NCBI GenBank assembly: GCA_038330365.1
Contig: JBBQNY010000001.1
Location: forward strand, 4,971 to 68,970
Length of the DNA stretch: 64,000 nucleotides
Reading direction: 5' to 3'
Source of the DNA: JBBQNY01 sp038330365
GTDB lineage: Bacteria; Pseudomonadota; Gammaproteobacteria; Xanthomonadales; Ahniellaceae
The translations under genes were made by a program, and so were the position numbers. Below are positions 52,805-60,808 of this stretch, one piece after another; the stretch's first letter is position 1, and each line of letters starts with the position of its first letter. The notes beneath the pieces were generated by a model, which ran no database searches, had not been told where the DNA came from, and worked only from the letters and a program-made list of their open reading frames with translations.

Positions 52805-54726
52805 TGAGCCCGGAGTCGACACGGGCTGCAGGCGAAATCAGCCCCTGGCGGAAGCCGTCGCCGCGCGCACTGTTCGTCGCTTTCTGGTCGCTGCTGGTTG
52901 CAATCAAGTTGGGACTGGCAGCCCGGCTCGATCTGTTCGCCGATGAGGCGTTCTACCGTCTGGAGGCCTTCCATCCCGCGCTGGGCTATAGCGACCTGCC
53001 GCCGCTCACGGCGTGGCTTGGTGCGATCTCGATGTCGGTGTTCGGCGACAACCACCTCGCGCTGCGGCTGCCGTTCCTGCTGCTCGGCTCCGCGGTGCCG
53101 TGGCTGGTGCTGCTATGGGCCGCGCGCTTCCCCGCCACGGCGCCGTTTCGCTGGCAGGCAGCCCTGCTGGCCTGCCTGCTGCCGCTCGCCGGGCAGCTCG
53201 GAATATTTGCCTTGCCGGACGTGCCCCTGACCGTGGCGATGCTGCTGTCTGCGATCGCGCTCGATCGCGCGCTTGAAAAAGGCCACAGCATCGACTGGCT
53301 GCTGCTGGGCGTGGCACTCGCCATCGGCTGGTTGAGTCATTACCGGTTCGTGTTCTGGTACGCGGCCGGCGCGTTGTGGCTGATTGCCAGCGGCCCAAGG
53401 GAGTGGCGTCGAAGCGGGTTCTGGATCGCGCAGATCATTGGCCTCATGGGTTTGTTGCCGAGCGTTCTCTTCAATTCGGAACACGCCTGGTCGGCACTGC
53501 GCTTCCAGTTCGTCGACCGGCACCCGTGGCAGTGGCACGCCGATGGACTGCTTGATCCCGCGTGGCAGGCGCTGATTGCGACACCGCCTTTGTTCATCGC
53601 CATGATTTTCGCCATGGTCGTTCTCGGGCGGAGCGCGCGCGCAGACAATGTGCGCGCGCGCGCGGCCGCGTTTTCGAGCGTGGGACTGCTCGTGCTCGTC
53701 TGGACCGTGGGCCTGTTCGCCGACTCCCTGCGCAGCCGCTTTCACTGGACGCTGCCCGCATGGCTGCTGATCCTGCCGTGGGCTGCGGCGTGGATTCCAG
53801 TGCAATCCGCGCGCGTCGGCGGGTCTGGATTCCGGCGTCTCGTGGCGAGCCTCAGCACTCCCGTCGCGGCTACCGGCCTCAGCCTTGCCCTCATCTGCCT
53901 CACGCTGATGGCGGGCGGCGTTGATCGGGCGCGCTACTGGCGTGCACCACTGCCCGACAACCTTCTGGGCTGGCGTGAGGTCGCAGCCTGGGTCGACGCG
54001 TTGCGGGTCGACGATGCGGACACGCGCCTGGTCGCCGACAATTTCGTGCTCGCCGCCGAACTGGACGATCAGCTGCACCAACCTGTGGCCACGCTCGACC
54101 ACCGATTGAACCAAAAGCATGGGCGGAGCGCCCAGCTGGCGCTCTGGCGACGTGACGAGTCTTCGCTGCGCGATTGGGACGAAGGCGAAGCCGGATGGCT
54201 GGTGGCGGAACCCGGCGCTCTGGCGGTGGTGGACTGGGCCGCCTGGCAAATGCACTTTTGCAGCCTCTTTGCTCAGGTGGAGCTGCGGTCCGAACTGGTT
54301 GTGCCGACCACGCGCGACCGCTGGGTCGCTTATCGCGTGTCACGCAATACAACGGGTGCGGGCCGGCGCTGCGCCCTCGCTCCGGTCGGCAGGCTGGACT
54401 ATCCCGCATCCTCGAGGCCCGTCACTGCCGGGGCGTCGGTCGAAGTCGCAGGCTGGGTGTTTCTCGGCAACGAGAAGATACGCGCACTCGAGCTGGCGCT
54501 GGGAAACGGTCCACGTACCCCGGCGATCTATGGATTGGCACGGCCGGACGTGCCGCCTCTGTTCGCCGAAGGCGGGCCTGCGGACGCGGCCATTGGCTTT
54601 CGCGCCACGCTCGACGCCCGTCACGCCGAACCCGGCGTGCTGCGTGTGCGGGGATGGGCCGTGACCGGGTCAGGCAGGGAAGTGGGATTCGAATTGCCGC
54701 AGGGCGTTGAGCTGCGCCGGCGCTGA
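52801..54726 (+). CDS. GT39/ArnT-type glycosyltransferase with C-terminal beta domain
   Basis: About 641 residues. There are some ten membrane helices with the catalytic loop acidic motif in LFADEAFYRLEAFHPALGYS, then GYSDLPPLTAWLG and RLPFLLLGS, typical of polyprenyl-phosphate sugar transferases of the PMT/ArnT clan that act on the periplasmic side. Residues about 535-641 form an additional soluble beta-rich module (GWVFLGNEKIRALELALG, YGLARPDVPPLF). The start is uncertain: GTG 52801 or 52804 fits the gap; ATG 52738 would overlap moxR. The acceptor is unknown (lipid A, glycan or protein). Confidence 0.85.
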   Translation: MVSPESTRAAGEISPWRKPSPRALFVAFWSLLVAIKLGLAARLDLFADEAFYRLEAFHPALGYSDLPPLTAWLGAISMSVFGDNHLALRLPFLLLGSAVPWLVLLWAARFPATAPFRWQAALLACLLPLAGQLGIFALPDVPLTVAMLLSAIALDRALEKGHSIDWLLLGVALAIGWLSHYRFVFWYAAGALWLIASGPREWRRSGFWIAQIIGLMGLLPSVLFNSEHAWSALRFQFVDRHPWQWHADGLLDPAWQALIATPPLFIAMIFAMVVLGRSARADNVRARAAAFSSVGLLVLVWTVGLFADSLRSRFHWTLPAWLLILPWAAAWIPVQSARVGGSGFRRLVASLSTPVAATGLSLALICLTLMAGGVDRARYWRAPLPDNLLGWREVAAWVDALRVDDADTRLVADNFVLAAELDDQLHQPVATLDHRLNQKHGRSAQLALWRRDESSLRDWDEGEAGWLVAEPGALAVVDWAAWQMHFCSLFAQVELRSELVVPTTRDRWVAYRVSRNTTGAGRRCALAPVGRLDYPASSRPVTAGASVEVAGWVFLGNEKIRALELALGNGPRTPAIYGLARPDVPPLFAEGGPADAAIGFRATLDARHAEPGVLRVRGWAVTGSGREVGFELPQGVELRRR

Positions 54727-54741
54727 CTCGCGCAGGGCAGC

Positions 54742-55332
54742 TCAGGCCAGCACTTCAAAGCCCGCCTGCCGGAGCAGAGTGGCCGTTGCAATAAGCGGCA
54801 GTCCGATCAGGGCAGTCGGGTCGTCGCTGCGGATCCATTCGAACAGCGCGATGCCGAGACCTTCCGCCTTGAAGCTTGCGGCGCAGTCGAGCGGTCGTTC
54901 GCGCGCAACGTAGCGTTCGATTTCGCCGAGTCCGAGCGTGCGCAGGTGCACCGCCGTCTCGACCTGCCGGTACAGGTATCGGCCCGACGCGCCGTCGAGC
55001 ACGCACAGGCCGGTCAGGAACTGGACGGTCTGCCCGGATATCGAATGCAGTTGCTGCACCGCATCCTCCGCTGTCCCGGGTTTGCCGAGCCTCCTGCCAT
55101 CCGCGGTCAGCGCAATCTGGTCGGAGCCGATGATGATCGCCTCTGGATATCGGCAGCGTACGGCCTGCGCCTTGGCAATCGACAGACGCTGCACCTGCTC
55201 CACGGCGGATTCTTCGGGAACAGACGCTTCATCGATGTTGGGCACTTCGGTATCGAATTTCGGCACCAGTCGACCGAGCAATTCCGCGCGATACGTCGAA
55301 CCCGATGCGAGCACGATGCGCCGGCTGTTCAC
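54742..55332 (-). CDS. yceF: Maf-like 7-methyl-GTP pyrophosphatase (YceF subgroup)
   Basis: A 196-residue Maf-family nucleotide pyrophosphatase that cleans modified nucleotides. It begins with LASGSTYRAELLGRL. IIGSDQIALTADGRRLGKPG, TAEDAVQQLHSISGQTVQFLTGL and the late SFKAEGLGIALFEW (YceF type) follow. Its stop lies 15 bp from the convergent glycosyltransferase stop. Its ATG overlaps the upstream small membrane gene by 4 bp. It is not beside rpmF/yceD as in E. coli. Confidence 0.93.
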   Translation of the reverse strand: MNSRRIVLASGSTYRAELLGRLVPKFDTEVPNIDEASVPEESAVEQVQRLSIAKAQAVRCRYPEAIIIGSDQIALTADGRRLGKPGTAEDAVQQLHSISGQTVQFLTGLCVLDGASGRYLYRQVETAVHLRTLGLGEIERYVARERPLDCAASFKAEGLGIALFEWIRSDDPTALIGLPLIATATLLRQAGFEVLA

Positions 55333-55808
55333 TCGACGGGAGCACGCGCGGCGCGGGCGGATTTACGCAGCGACGCGGCGCTGGCGTAGGCGTCGGTCAG
55401 TTCGCCACGAACGATGTCGAGGCGCGCGAGCTGCACATCCACCGAGTGCTTGGACGACGCCAGGGCTCCGCGCGCAGTCTTCAGTTCGCGCAGGGAAGCG
55501 GCAGCGGAATGGTCCCGGATCCACAGGCGATGGGCGAGGACCTCACGCAGCGCCTGCTGGAAAGCGTCGCCCGCGTCGAGCGACGAATTGGCATTGGCCG
55601 CCATCTCGCTGGGCAGGCGTCCCAGCATCTTCTGCAACTCGCCCATGCGCTCGCGGCAGCGCTGCAGGCTGACCTCAAGCGCGTCCGCACCATCGACCAG
55701 GCTCCGCTGCAGATTGCGGTGCGCCAACCGCCGCCAGCCGAGCGTCAGGAAAACGATCGCCACCGCGGCCAACAGGAAGGTCACCACCATCCAACCCACA
55801 ACACCCAT
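55329..55808 (-). CDS. Hypothetical single-helix membrane protein
   Basis: A 159-residue protein. One N-terminal membrane helix (about 5-24, WMVVTFLLAAVAIVFLTLGW) is followed by a long alpha-helical, probably coiled-coil cytoplasmic region. I recognise no family; the layout resembles LemA only loosely. It is the first gene of a pair with yceF (4-bp overlap), and a good candidate promoter lies about 95 bp upstream in AT-rich DNA. Confidence 0.65.
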   Translation of the reverse strand: MGVVGWMVVTFLLAAVAIVFLTLGWRRLAHRNLQRSLVDGADALEVSLQRCRERMGELQKMLGRLPSEMAANANSSLDAGDAFQQALREVLAHRLWIRDHSAAASLRELKTARGALASSKHSVDVQLARLDIVRGELTDAYASAASLRKSARAARAPVE

Positions 55809-55902
55809 CGATCTCTCCGCTCAAGAATCAAGCAGTGTGCCGCAGCCCTGCCTGTCGCGAAACCGGCCCGGCTCAGGCCGCGGTCACGTCATAATAAAAA
55901 AC

Positions 55903-55931
55903 ATTAGAAACACACTGTAATGCATTGATAA
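55903..55931 (-). promoter_or_regulatory. Candidate promoter of the membrane protein-yceF pair in an AT-rich patch
   Basis: Minus strand: -35 TTATCA (plus 55926-55931), 17-bp spacer, -10 TCTAAT (plus 55903-55908). The surrounding 65 bp (55890-55954) are strongly AT-rich, unlike the rest of the window, which would aid melting or UP-element binding. Confidence 0.5.
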
Positions 55932-55948
55932 ATAAATAACATGAGCAG

Positions 55949-55975
55949 AAAAAAGGCCCGGATACAATCCGGGCC
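55949..55975 (-). terminator. Rho-independent terminator of ssrA
   Basis: On the minus strand GGCCCGGAT, a 3-nt loop and ATCCGGGCC are followed directly by six T. It begins 7 bp after the tmRNA CCA end. It is the most classical terminator in the window. Confidence 0.92.
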
Positions 55976-55982
55976 CTGAAGT

Positions 55983-56339
55983 TGGTGGAGGCGGCGGGAA
56001 TCGAACCCGCGTCCGAGAATGCTCTATCCCCAGATCTACATGCTTAGCGCGGCGTTTGATCTCATCCGACGGAAACACGACGCGCGAAGCACTCCGGCGG
56101 ACCAGTTCGTTAAGTTTTAGCTGCCGACCGACAAACCGCAGTCTGCTCGCGATCCCGTGTAAATGACCGAAGGCTCACCCGCACGGACACAGGTGGCAAT
56201 CGGGTCACGCGGCCTTAGGCCGCGAGAGCGTAGACGTCGTCGTTGGCGTCTGAGTTTTTGCCGCTGGATTAACGAGGAAAGCTGCCCCCTCGGCATGCAC
56301 CAAGTGATTTCGCTACCCCCGTCGAAGCCGATCGCCCCC
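55983..56339 (-). ncRNA. ssrA: tmRNA
   Basis: 357 nt. The 5' end GGGGGCGATCGGCTTCGACG and 3' end GGTTCGATTCCCGCCGCCTC plus CACCA form the alanyl acceptor and T arm (GGGGGCG pairs with CGCCTCC, with one G-U). The tag frame at 56215-56247 reads ANDDVYALAA then TAA, a variant of the E. coli tag ANDENYALAA that keeps the ALAA degron. The stop lies in a GCGGCCTAAGGCCGC hairpin. It rescues stalled ribosomes with SmpB, whose gene ends 159 bp upstream on the same strand. Confidence 0.97.
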
Positions 56340-56361
56340 GGGTGAGTTTCGTCACGGGACC

Positions 56362-56389
56362 AGTATAGGGGCAGAAGTCGGCCGCTCAA
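56362..56389 (-). promoter_or_regulatory. ssrA promoter
   Basis: Minus strand: -35 TTGAGC (plus 56384-56389), 16-bp spacer, -10 TATACT (plus 56362-56367). Transcription would start about 15-20 nt before the mature tmRNA 5' end, leaving a short leader for RNase P to remove. Confidence 0.7.
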
Positions 56390-56498
56390 GGCAACGTCGA
56401 TCCTGCGTTCATCGCACATCGCGTTTTTTCGAGCGCAACCGATCCGACCGGGGCAGCGGGGCACTGACTCCCGTTCACGACATGGCTCCCCGAAAACC

Positions 56499-57011
56499 CT
56501 AGCTCGCGCGGTTGTGCGAGCGCATGACGCGCAGCTTGTCGCGCTGCCAGTCGCGTTCCTTTTCGACGTCGCGCTTGTCGTGCTCCTGCTTGCCCTTGGC
56601 GAGTCCGAGTTCCAGCTTCACCCGGTTTTTCGACCAGTACATGGCGGTCGGCACCAGGGTGAATCCCTTGCGCTCCACCGCTCCGATCAACTCGTCGATC
56701 TGGCCGCGATGCAGGAGCAGCTTGCGGGTGCGCCGGGCCTCGGGTACGACGTGGGTGGACGCGGACAGCAGCGGCGCGATCTGCGCGCCGAACAGGAAGA
56801 TCTCGCCCTCGCGGATGACCGCGTAGGCGTCGGTCAGCTGACCCTTGCCGGCGCGCAGGCTCTTGATCTCCCAGCCTTCCAGCACGATCCCGGCCTCGAA
56901 GCGCTCGTCGATATGGAACTCGTACCGCGCACGCTTGTTGAGCGCGATCGTGCCGCCCCGGCCGCTGTCACCCGCGGTCTTTGCGCCCTTGCTGCCTGCC
57001 TGCTTCGCCAT
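56499..57011 (-). CDS. smpB: SsrA-binding protein
   Basis: A 170-residue tmRNA partner. After a basic tail of about 22 residues come LNKRARYEFHIDERFEAGIVL, EGWEIKSLRAGKGQLTDAYA (canonical) and WSKNRVKLELGLAKGKQEHD. The lysine/arginine-rich C-terminal tail (KRDVEKERDWQRDKLRVM) is the part that enters the mRNA channel. The start is ATG 57011 (MAKQAGSKGAK). It is divergent from ratA, a conserved neighbour pair. Confidence 0.97.
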   Translation of the reverse strand: MAKQAGSKGAKTAGDSGRGGTIALNKRARYEFHIDERFEAGIVLEGWEIKSLRAGKGQLTDAYAVIREGEIFLFGAQIAPLLSASTHVVPEARRTRKLLLHRGQIDELIGAVERKGFTLVPTAMYWSKNRVKLELGLAKGKQEHDKRDVEKERDWQRDKLRVMRSHNRAS

Positions 57012-57094
57012 GCCTGACCTATTCAATGTGGAGAACGCCAAGGGCGCCTTCTCCTACTAGACTTCCAGCTTGTTCCCACGTTTTGACCGCATTC

Positions 57095-57532
57095 TTGAGT
57101 CGAATCAAGCGACAGGCCCTGGTATCGCTGCCCGCCGAGCGGATGTTCGCGCTGGTCAATGACGTGGCAGCGTACCCGAAGCATTTCGACTGGTGCGACG
57201 CGGCCTCGGTGTCGAAGGATGCCTCGGGCGCCGTATTGGCACATTTGTCGGTCCGCTTCAGCGGTGTCGCTGCGTCCTTCACCACCCGCAATCGCGCCGA
57301 GGCTCCGGGCAGAATCCACCTCGAACTCGTCGAGGGGCCGTTCCGCCGACTTGATGGTGAATGGCGCTTCATCGCGCTGGCGGAGGATGCCTGCCGGGTC
57401 GAGCTGGATCTTGAGTTCGGCTTCGCCGGCAATCTGATCGGGTCGGCGCTGGCAATCGGTTTCCGTTCCTTCGCCGACCGGCTGGTGCAGGAATTCGTGC
57501 GCGCGGCGCGGGTGTTCGAGGGTCCGGAGTGA
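57095..57532 (+). CDS. ratA: RatA / COQ10-like START-domain protein
   Basis: About 145 residues with a polyketide-cyclase/START fold. The N-terminus SRIKRQALVSLPAERMFALV fits the family, then NDVAAYPKHFDWC and a C-terminal SFADRLVQEFVRAARVF follow. Members are called RatA (ribosome association toxin) in E. coli or COQ10-type ubiquinone-binding proteins; the second role may be the general one. No ATG or GTG is suitably placed; TTG 57095 (or 57083) is taken as the start. It overlaps rnfH by 4 bp. Confidence 0.88.
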   Translation: MSRIKRQALVSLPAERMFALVNDVAAYPKHFDWCDAASVSKDASGAVLAHLSVRFSGVAASFTTRNRAEAPGRIHLELVEGPFRRLDGEWRFIALAEDACRVELDLEFGFAGNLIGSALAIGFRSFADRLVQEFVRAARVFEGPE

Positions 57533-57837
57533 GCGGCGCGTGGATTGAAGTGGAACTCGCCTGCGCCGGTCCCGAGAACCAGTCGGCGGTATTTCTGACT
57601 CTTCCTGCAGGCGCCCGGGTGGCGGACGCCATCGCAGCGGCGCCGACCCATGCACTGCCTCCGGGCGGTCGCGATCAGGATTTCTCGGGTCGGGTAGGCG
57701 TATTCGGCCAGCGCTGCAGCCTGGAGCGTGAACTCTCACCTGGCGATCGGGTGGAGTTCTACCGGCCGCTTGAGCTGGACGCCAAGGCCGCGCGTCGGCA
57801 GCGCGCGCGGGAAAGCCGGATCAAAGCTGCATCCTGA
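57529..57837 (+). CDS. rnfH: RnfH-family ubiquitin-like protein
   Basis: A 102-residue beta-grasp protein (also called RatB). It shows IEVELACAGPENQSAVFLTL and VGVFGQRCSLERELSPGDRV, with EFYRPLELDAKAARRQRA at the C-terminal side. Its function is unknown. The GTG start at 57529 forms GTGA with the ratA stop codon, so the two are translationally coupled, as in most gammaproteobacteria. Confidence 0.92.
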   Translation: MSGAWIEVELACAGPENQSAVFLTLPAGARVADAIAAAPTHALPPGGRDQDFSGRVGVFGQRCSLERELSPGDRVEFYRPLELDAKAARRQRARESRIKAAS

Positions 57838-57842
57838 GCGAT

Positions 57843-58259
57843 CTACTCAGCCTTGCGGCGCTTCTTGCCGGTATCGGGTGTTTCGTCGTCGAAGGTGGCG
57901 CCCGCCTTGCGCAGCCTGAGATTCTCCTTCAGGAGTTCGGCGTCCTGCTCGGAAAGATAGTCGCCCTCGATGGTCACGAGTGCATCATTCTCGAAACGCA
58001 GGCTCAGATTCTTGAGCTCAGCCTCTCGGCCCCGTCGGCTGACACTGGTGGTGTAGTTCCACTGGTCCTGATCGAAGGGGCTGACGATGGACGGCGTGCC
58101 GAGCAGCAGGGAAACCTGCCGTTTGGTCATGCCCACCTCAACTTCCTTGACGCGATCAGCGTCGAGCAGATTGCCCTGGGGCACGGTGACTTTGTAGATC
58201 AGGCCGCAGCCGCCGAGGGCCGCGATCAACACAAACATCAGAAGCGTACGCAGCAGCAT
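57843..58259 (-). CDS. bamE: Outer membrane protein assembly factor BamE
   Basis: A 138-residue lipoprotein of the BAM complex, which inserts beta-barrel proteins. The signal peptide MLLRTLLMFVLIAALGGC has lipobox LGGC (Cys18). The SmpA/OmlA domain reads VTVPQGNLLDADRVKEVEVG, MTKRQVSLLLGTPSIVSPFD and DQWNYTTSVSRRG. A Lys/Arg-rich tail ends it. It converges with rnfH (5-bp gap) and diverges from fur, the standard arrangement. Confidence 0.96.
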   Translation of the reverse strand: MLLRTLLMFVLIAALGGCGLIYKVTVPQGNLLDADRVKEVEVGMTKRQVSLLLGTPSIVSPFDQDQWNYTTSVSRRGREAELKNLSLRFENDALVTIEGDYLSEQDAELLKENLRLRKAGATFDDETPDTGKKRRKAE

Positions 58260-58385
58260 TGATCGGGAATTCCAGAGGCGCGAAGGCCGCGAATGATACA
58301 CTGGGCAGCGTCCTTGGCGCCGCATCCGACCCGGCACTACCCGGATGCGCAATCCGTCCGTTGCAGCCCTCTGGAGACTGACCCC

Positions 58386-58811
58386 TTGGAATCGCAGGAC
58401 CTGCGCAGGGCCGGGCTCAAGGTCACGCTGCCGCGCATGCGCATTCTCGAGATTCTCGAGTCCGCCGGCGAGCGGCACATGTCGGCTGAAGACATCTTCC
58501 GGGAATTGCTCGAACATCGGGACGACATCGGACTGGCCACGGTCTATCGCGTATTGACCCAGTTCGAGGCAGCGGGGCTGGTGCTCAAGCACAATTTCGA
58601 GGGCGGCCAGGCCGTATTCGAGATCGACAGCGGCAAGCATCACGACCATATGGTCGATCTGGACACCGGCAAGGTCGTCGAATTCACGAGCGAGGAGATC
58701 GAGCGCCTCCAGCACGAGATCGCCGCGCGTCACGGCTACGACATCGAAGACCATAGTCTGGTGCTGTACGTCCGGGCTCGCCGCAAGTCCCGCTCCGACA
58801 AAGGTCGCTGA
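58386..58811 (+). CDS. fur: Ferric uptake regulator
   Basis: A 141-residue iron-responsive repressor. The winged helix has LRRAGLKVTLPRMRILEILE and DIGLATVYRVLTQFEAAGLV; the regulatory metal site is in GKHHDHMVDLDTGKVVEF. The usual CxxC pair of E. coli Fur is replaced by DLDT, as in Xanthomonas-type Fur, so it lacks that structural zinc site. The start is TTG 58386 (MESQDLRRAGLKV) with GGAG 12 nt upstream; the ATG at 58293 would add 31 unlikely residues. It is divergent from bamE. Confidence 0.93.
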   Translation: MESQDLRRAGLKVTLPRMRILEILESAGERHMSAEDIFRELLEHRDDIGLATVYRVLTQFEAAGLVLKHNFEGGQAVFEIDSGKHHDHMVDLDTGKVVEFTSEEIERLQHEIAARHGYDIEDHSLVLYVRARRKSRSDKGR

Positions 58812-58888
58812 GCTTCGCGGGGGATCGCGTCTCCTTCCGGGAGACGGCAATTCGAAGAGGTGATGTTGGGCGGTGCAGGGACAGTTGC

Positions 58889-60598
58889 TCAGGCAGGGTC
58901 GCGGGAGGCGGCGCTGGCTGCGGCGTTGCGCAGCATGCTGCGCGCATGGGCCAGCGTTTCACTGCGAAGTTCAATGCCGCCCATCATGCGCGCGATCTCG
59001 TTGGGGCGCTCCGCGACCTTCAGGGTCCGCATGTCCGTGAGCGTGCTGCCGTCCTGCTCGGCCTTGCTCGCCACGAGGTGATGGTCAGCCTGTGCGGCTA
59101 CCTGCGCCAGGTGCGTCACTGACAGCACCTGGGCGCGTTCGGCAAGCCGGTGCAACAGGCGTCCCACGACTTCTGCGACGGCGCCACCAATGCCGCTGTC
59201 GACTTCGTCGAATATCAGTGTCGGAGCGGGTCGCTGCGCACGCGCCGCAACCTGCAGCGCCAAAGCAATGCGCGAGAGCTCGCCGCCGGAGGCGACCTTC
59301 CGCAGCGGCCGCAGCGGTTGCCCGGCATTTGCGCTGACCTGCATTTCCACGCTGTCGGCCCCGTGCATCACCGGTGCATCGCTAGCGGTGGTCTCGATCT
59401 CGATGGCGAAGCGTCCGCCCGCCATTCCGAGTTGTGCCATCAGCGTTCCCGTATCACGCGACAGGGCGGCTGCAGCTTCGCGCCGCGCCGCCGAAAGCCT
59501 GGCCGCCGCCGCGCGGTATTCCTGCACGACGCTTTCCTGCTGCGTGCGCAGCGCGTCAATGGTCGCGGCGGCGCTGCGGACTTCCTCGCACCGCTCGCGC
59601 AGGTCAGCGCGCAGCGCGGCAAGGTGCTCGGGCTTTGATCGGTGCTTGCGAGCGAGCGCGTGCAATTCGGTCAGACGACGATCCATCTCCTCCAGCTGGG
59701 ACGGGTCGGCCTCCTGCCGGTCGAGGTAACGGTTCAGTTCGAGCGAGGCGTCATCGGCCCCCGTCGAGGCTTGCATCAGAGCGTCGCGCACGGCCGTCAG
59801 CGAGGGATCGACGGCAAGCAGCGACCCGGTGAGTGCGAGTGCTGCAGCGACGCGACCGGAGATGCCAGCACCGTCGCTGCCGCTGCCGCCTTCGAGCATT
59901 GATGTGAGTTGCCGGGTCCCGTCCAGCAGATCCTGGAAATGCGCGGCGCGACGGTGGTCAGTAGCCAGTTGTTCGAGCGCGTCGGGATCGAGCTCGAAAC
60001 CCTCGAGCTCTGCGAGCTGGTGCTCCATCAGTTCCATCGCTGCGGCGTCGGTCGCGCCCAGTGCATCCAGCTCTGCCAGGCGGCGTTCGCCCTGACGCCA
60101 CCGCACCGTGGCTTCCGCCACCTCCGACAGCAGCGCGTCGTGACCGGCGACGCTGTCGAGCATCGCCATCTGCCTTCTTCGTTCCAGCAGCGACTGGTGC
60201 TCGTGCTGGCCGTGAATCTCGATCAGATGCGATGCCAGCTCACGCAGCAGGGAGACGCTCACGCTGCGGTCGTTGATGTATGCACGCGAGCCGCCATCCG
60301 CGCGCAAGGTCCGTCGGAGACGGCAGGCGTGTCCTTCCTCCTCCAGCTCGTGGCTGCAGAGCCAGGCGCGGGCATCTGCCAGTTGGGAAACATCGAACTC
60401 GGCTTCGATTTCCGCCCGCGCCGCTCCCTCGCGGACCCACGAGGTATCGCCGCGGGCGCCCGCGATCAGCGACAGCGCGTCGACAATCAGCGACTTGCCG
60501 GCCCCGGTCTCGCCCGTGACCACGCTGAAGCCGGCCGCAAACTCGATCTCGATGCGGTCGACAATGGCGAAGTCCCGCACACTCAGAAGCTGCAACAT
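58889..60598 (-). CDS. recN: DNA repair protein RecN
   Basis: A 569-residue SMC-like ATPase of double-strand-break repair. Walker A is GETGAGKSLI (about 29-38) after MLQLLSVRDFAIVDRIEIEF. Long coiled coils (about 150-355) separate it from the signature VASGGELSRIALALQ and Walker B TLIFDEVDSGIGG, followed by VTHLAQVAAQADHH. The start is ATG 60598. No SOS box was recognised upstream. It is divergent from hrcA. Confidence 0.96.
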   Translation of the reverse strand: MLQLLSVRDFAIVDRIEIEFAAGFSVVTGETGAGKSLIVDALSLIAGARGDTSWVREGAARAEIEAEFDVSQLADARAWLCSHELEEEGHACRLRRTLRADGGSRAYINDRSVSVSLLRELASHLIEIHGQHEHQSLLERRRQMAMLDSVAGHDALLSEVAEATVRWRQGERRLAELDALGATDAAAMELMEHQLAELEGFELDPDALEQLATDHRRAAHFQDLLDGTRQLTSMLEGGSGSDGAGISGRVAAALALTGSLLAVDPSLTAVRDALMQASTGADDASLELNRYLDRQEADPSQLEEMDRRLTELHALARKHRSKPEHLAALRADLRERCEEVRSAAATIDALRTQQESVVQEYRAAAARLSAARREAAAALSRDTGTLMAQLGMAGGRFAIEIETTASDAPVMHGADSVEMQVSANAGQPLRPLRKVASGGELSRIALALQVAARAQRPAPTLIFDEVDSGIGGAVAEVVGRLLHRLAERAQVLSVTHLAQVAAQADHHLVASKAEQDGSTLTDMRTLKVAERPNEIARMMGGIELRSETLAHARSMLRNAAASAASRDPA

Positions 60599-60808
60599 TC
60601 CCGGATCCGACGCGTCGATGAGATGGACGGCCTGCGATGTTAGCGAAAGGCACGCACGGGAGCCGCAACGTCCCGGATAGAGGCCCCCTTCCTGGGCGCC
60701 GCATCGAAGATGCCGTCGACGCGCGCCATTGCCACGCGGCGAATGCGCCCATATGTAGGACACTGCAGCGCGGCGGACCCGTGCTTCTCCCTACTTGCGG
60801 AAACCGAG

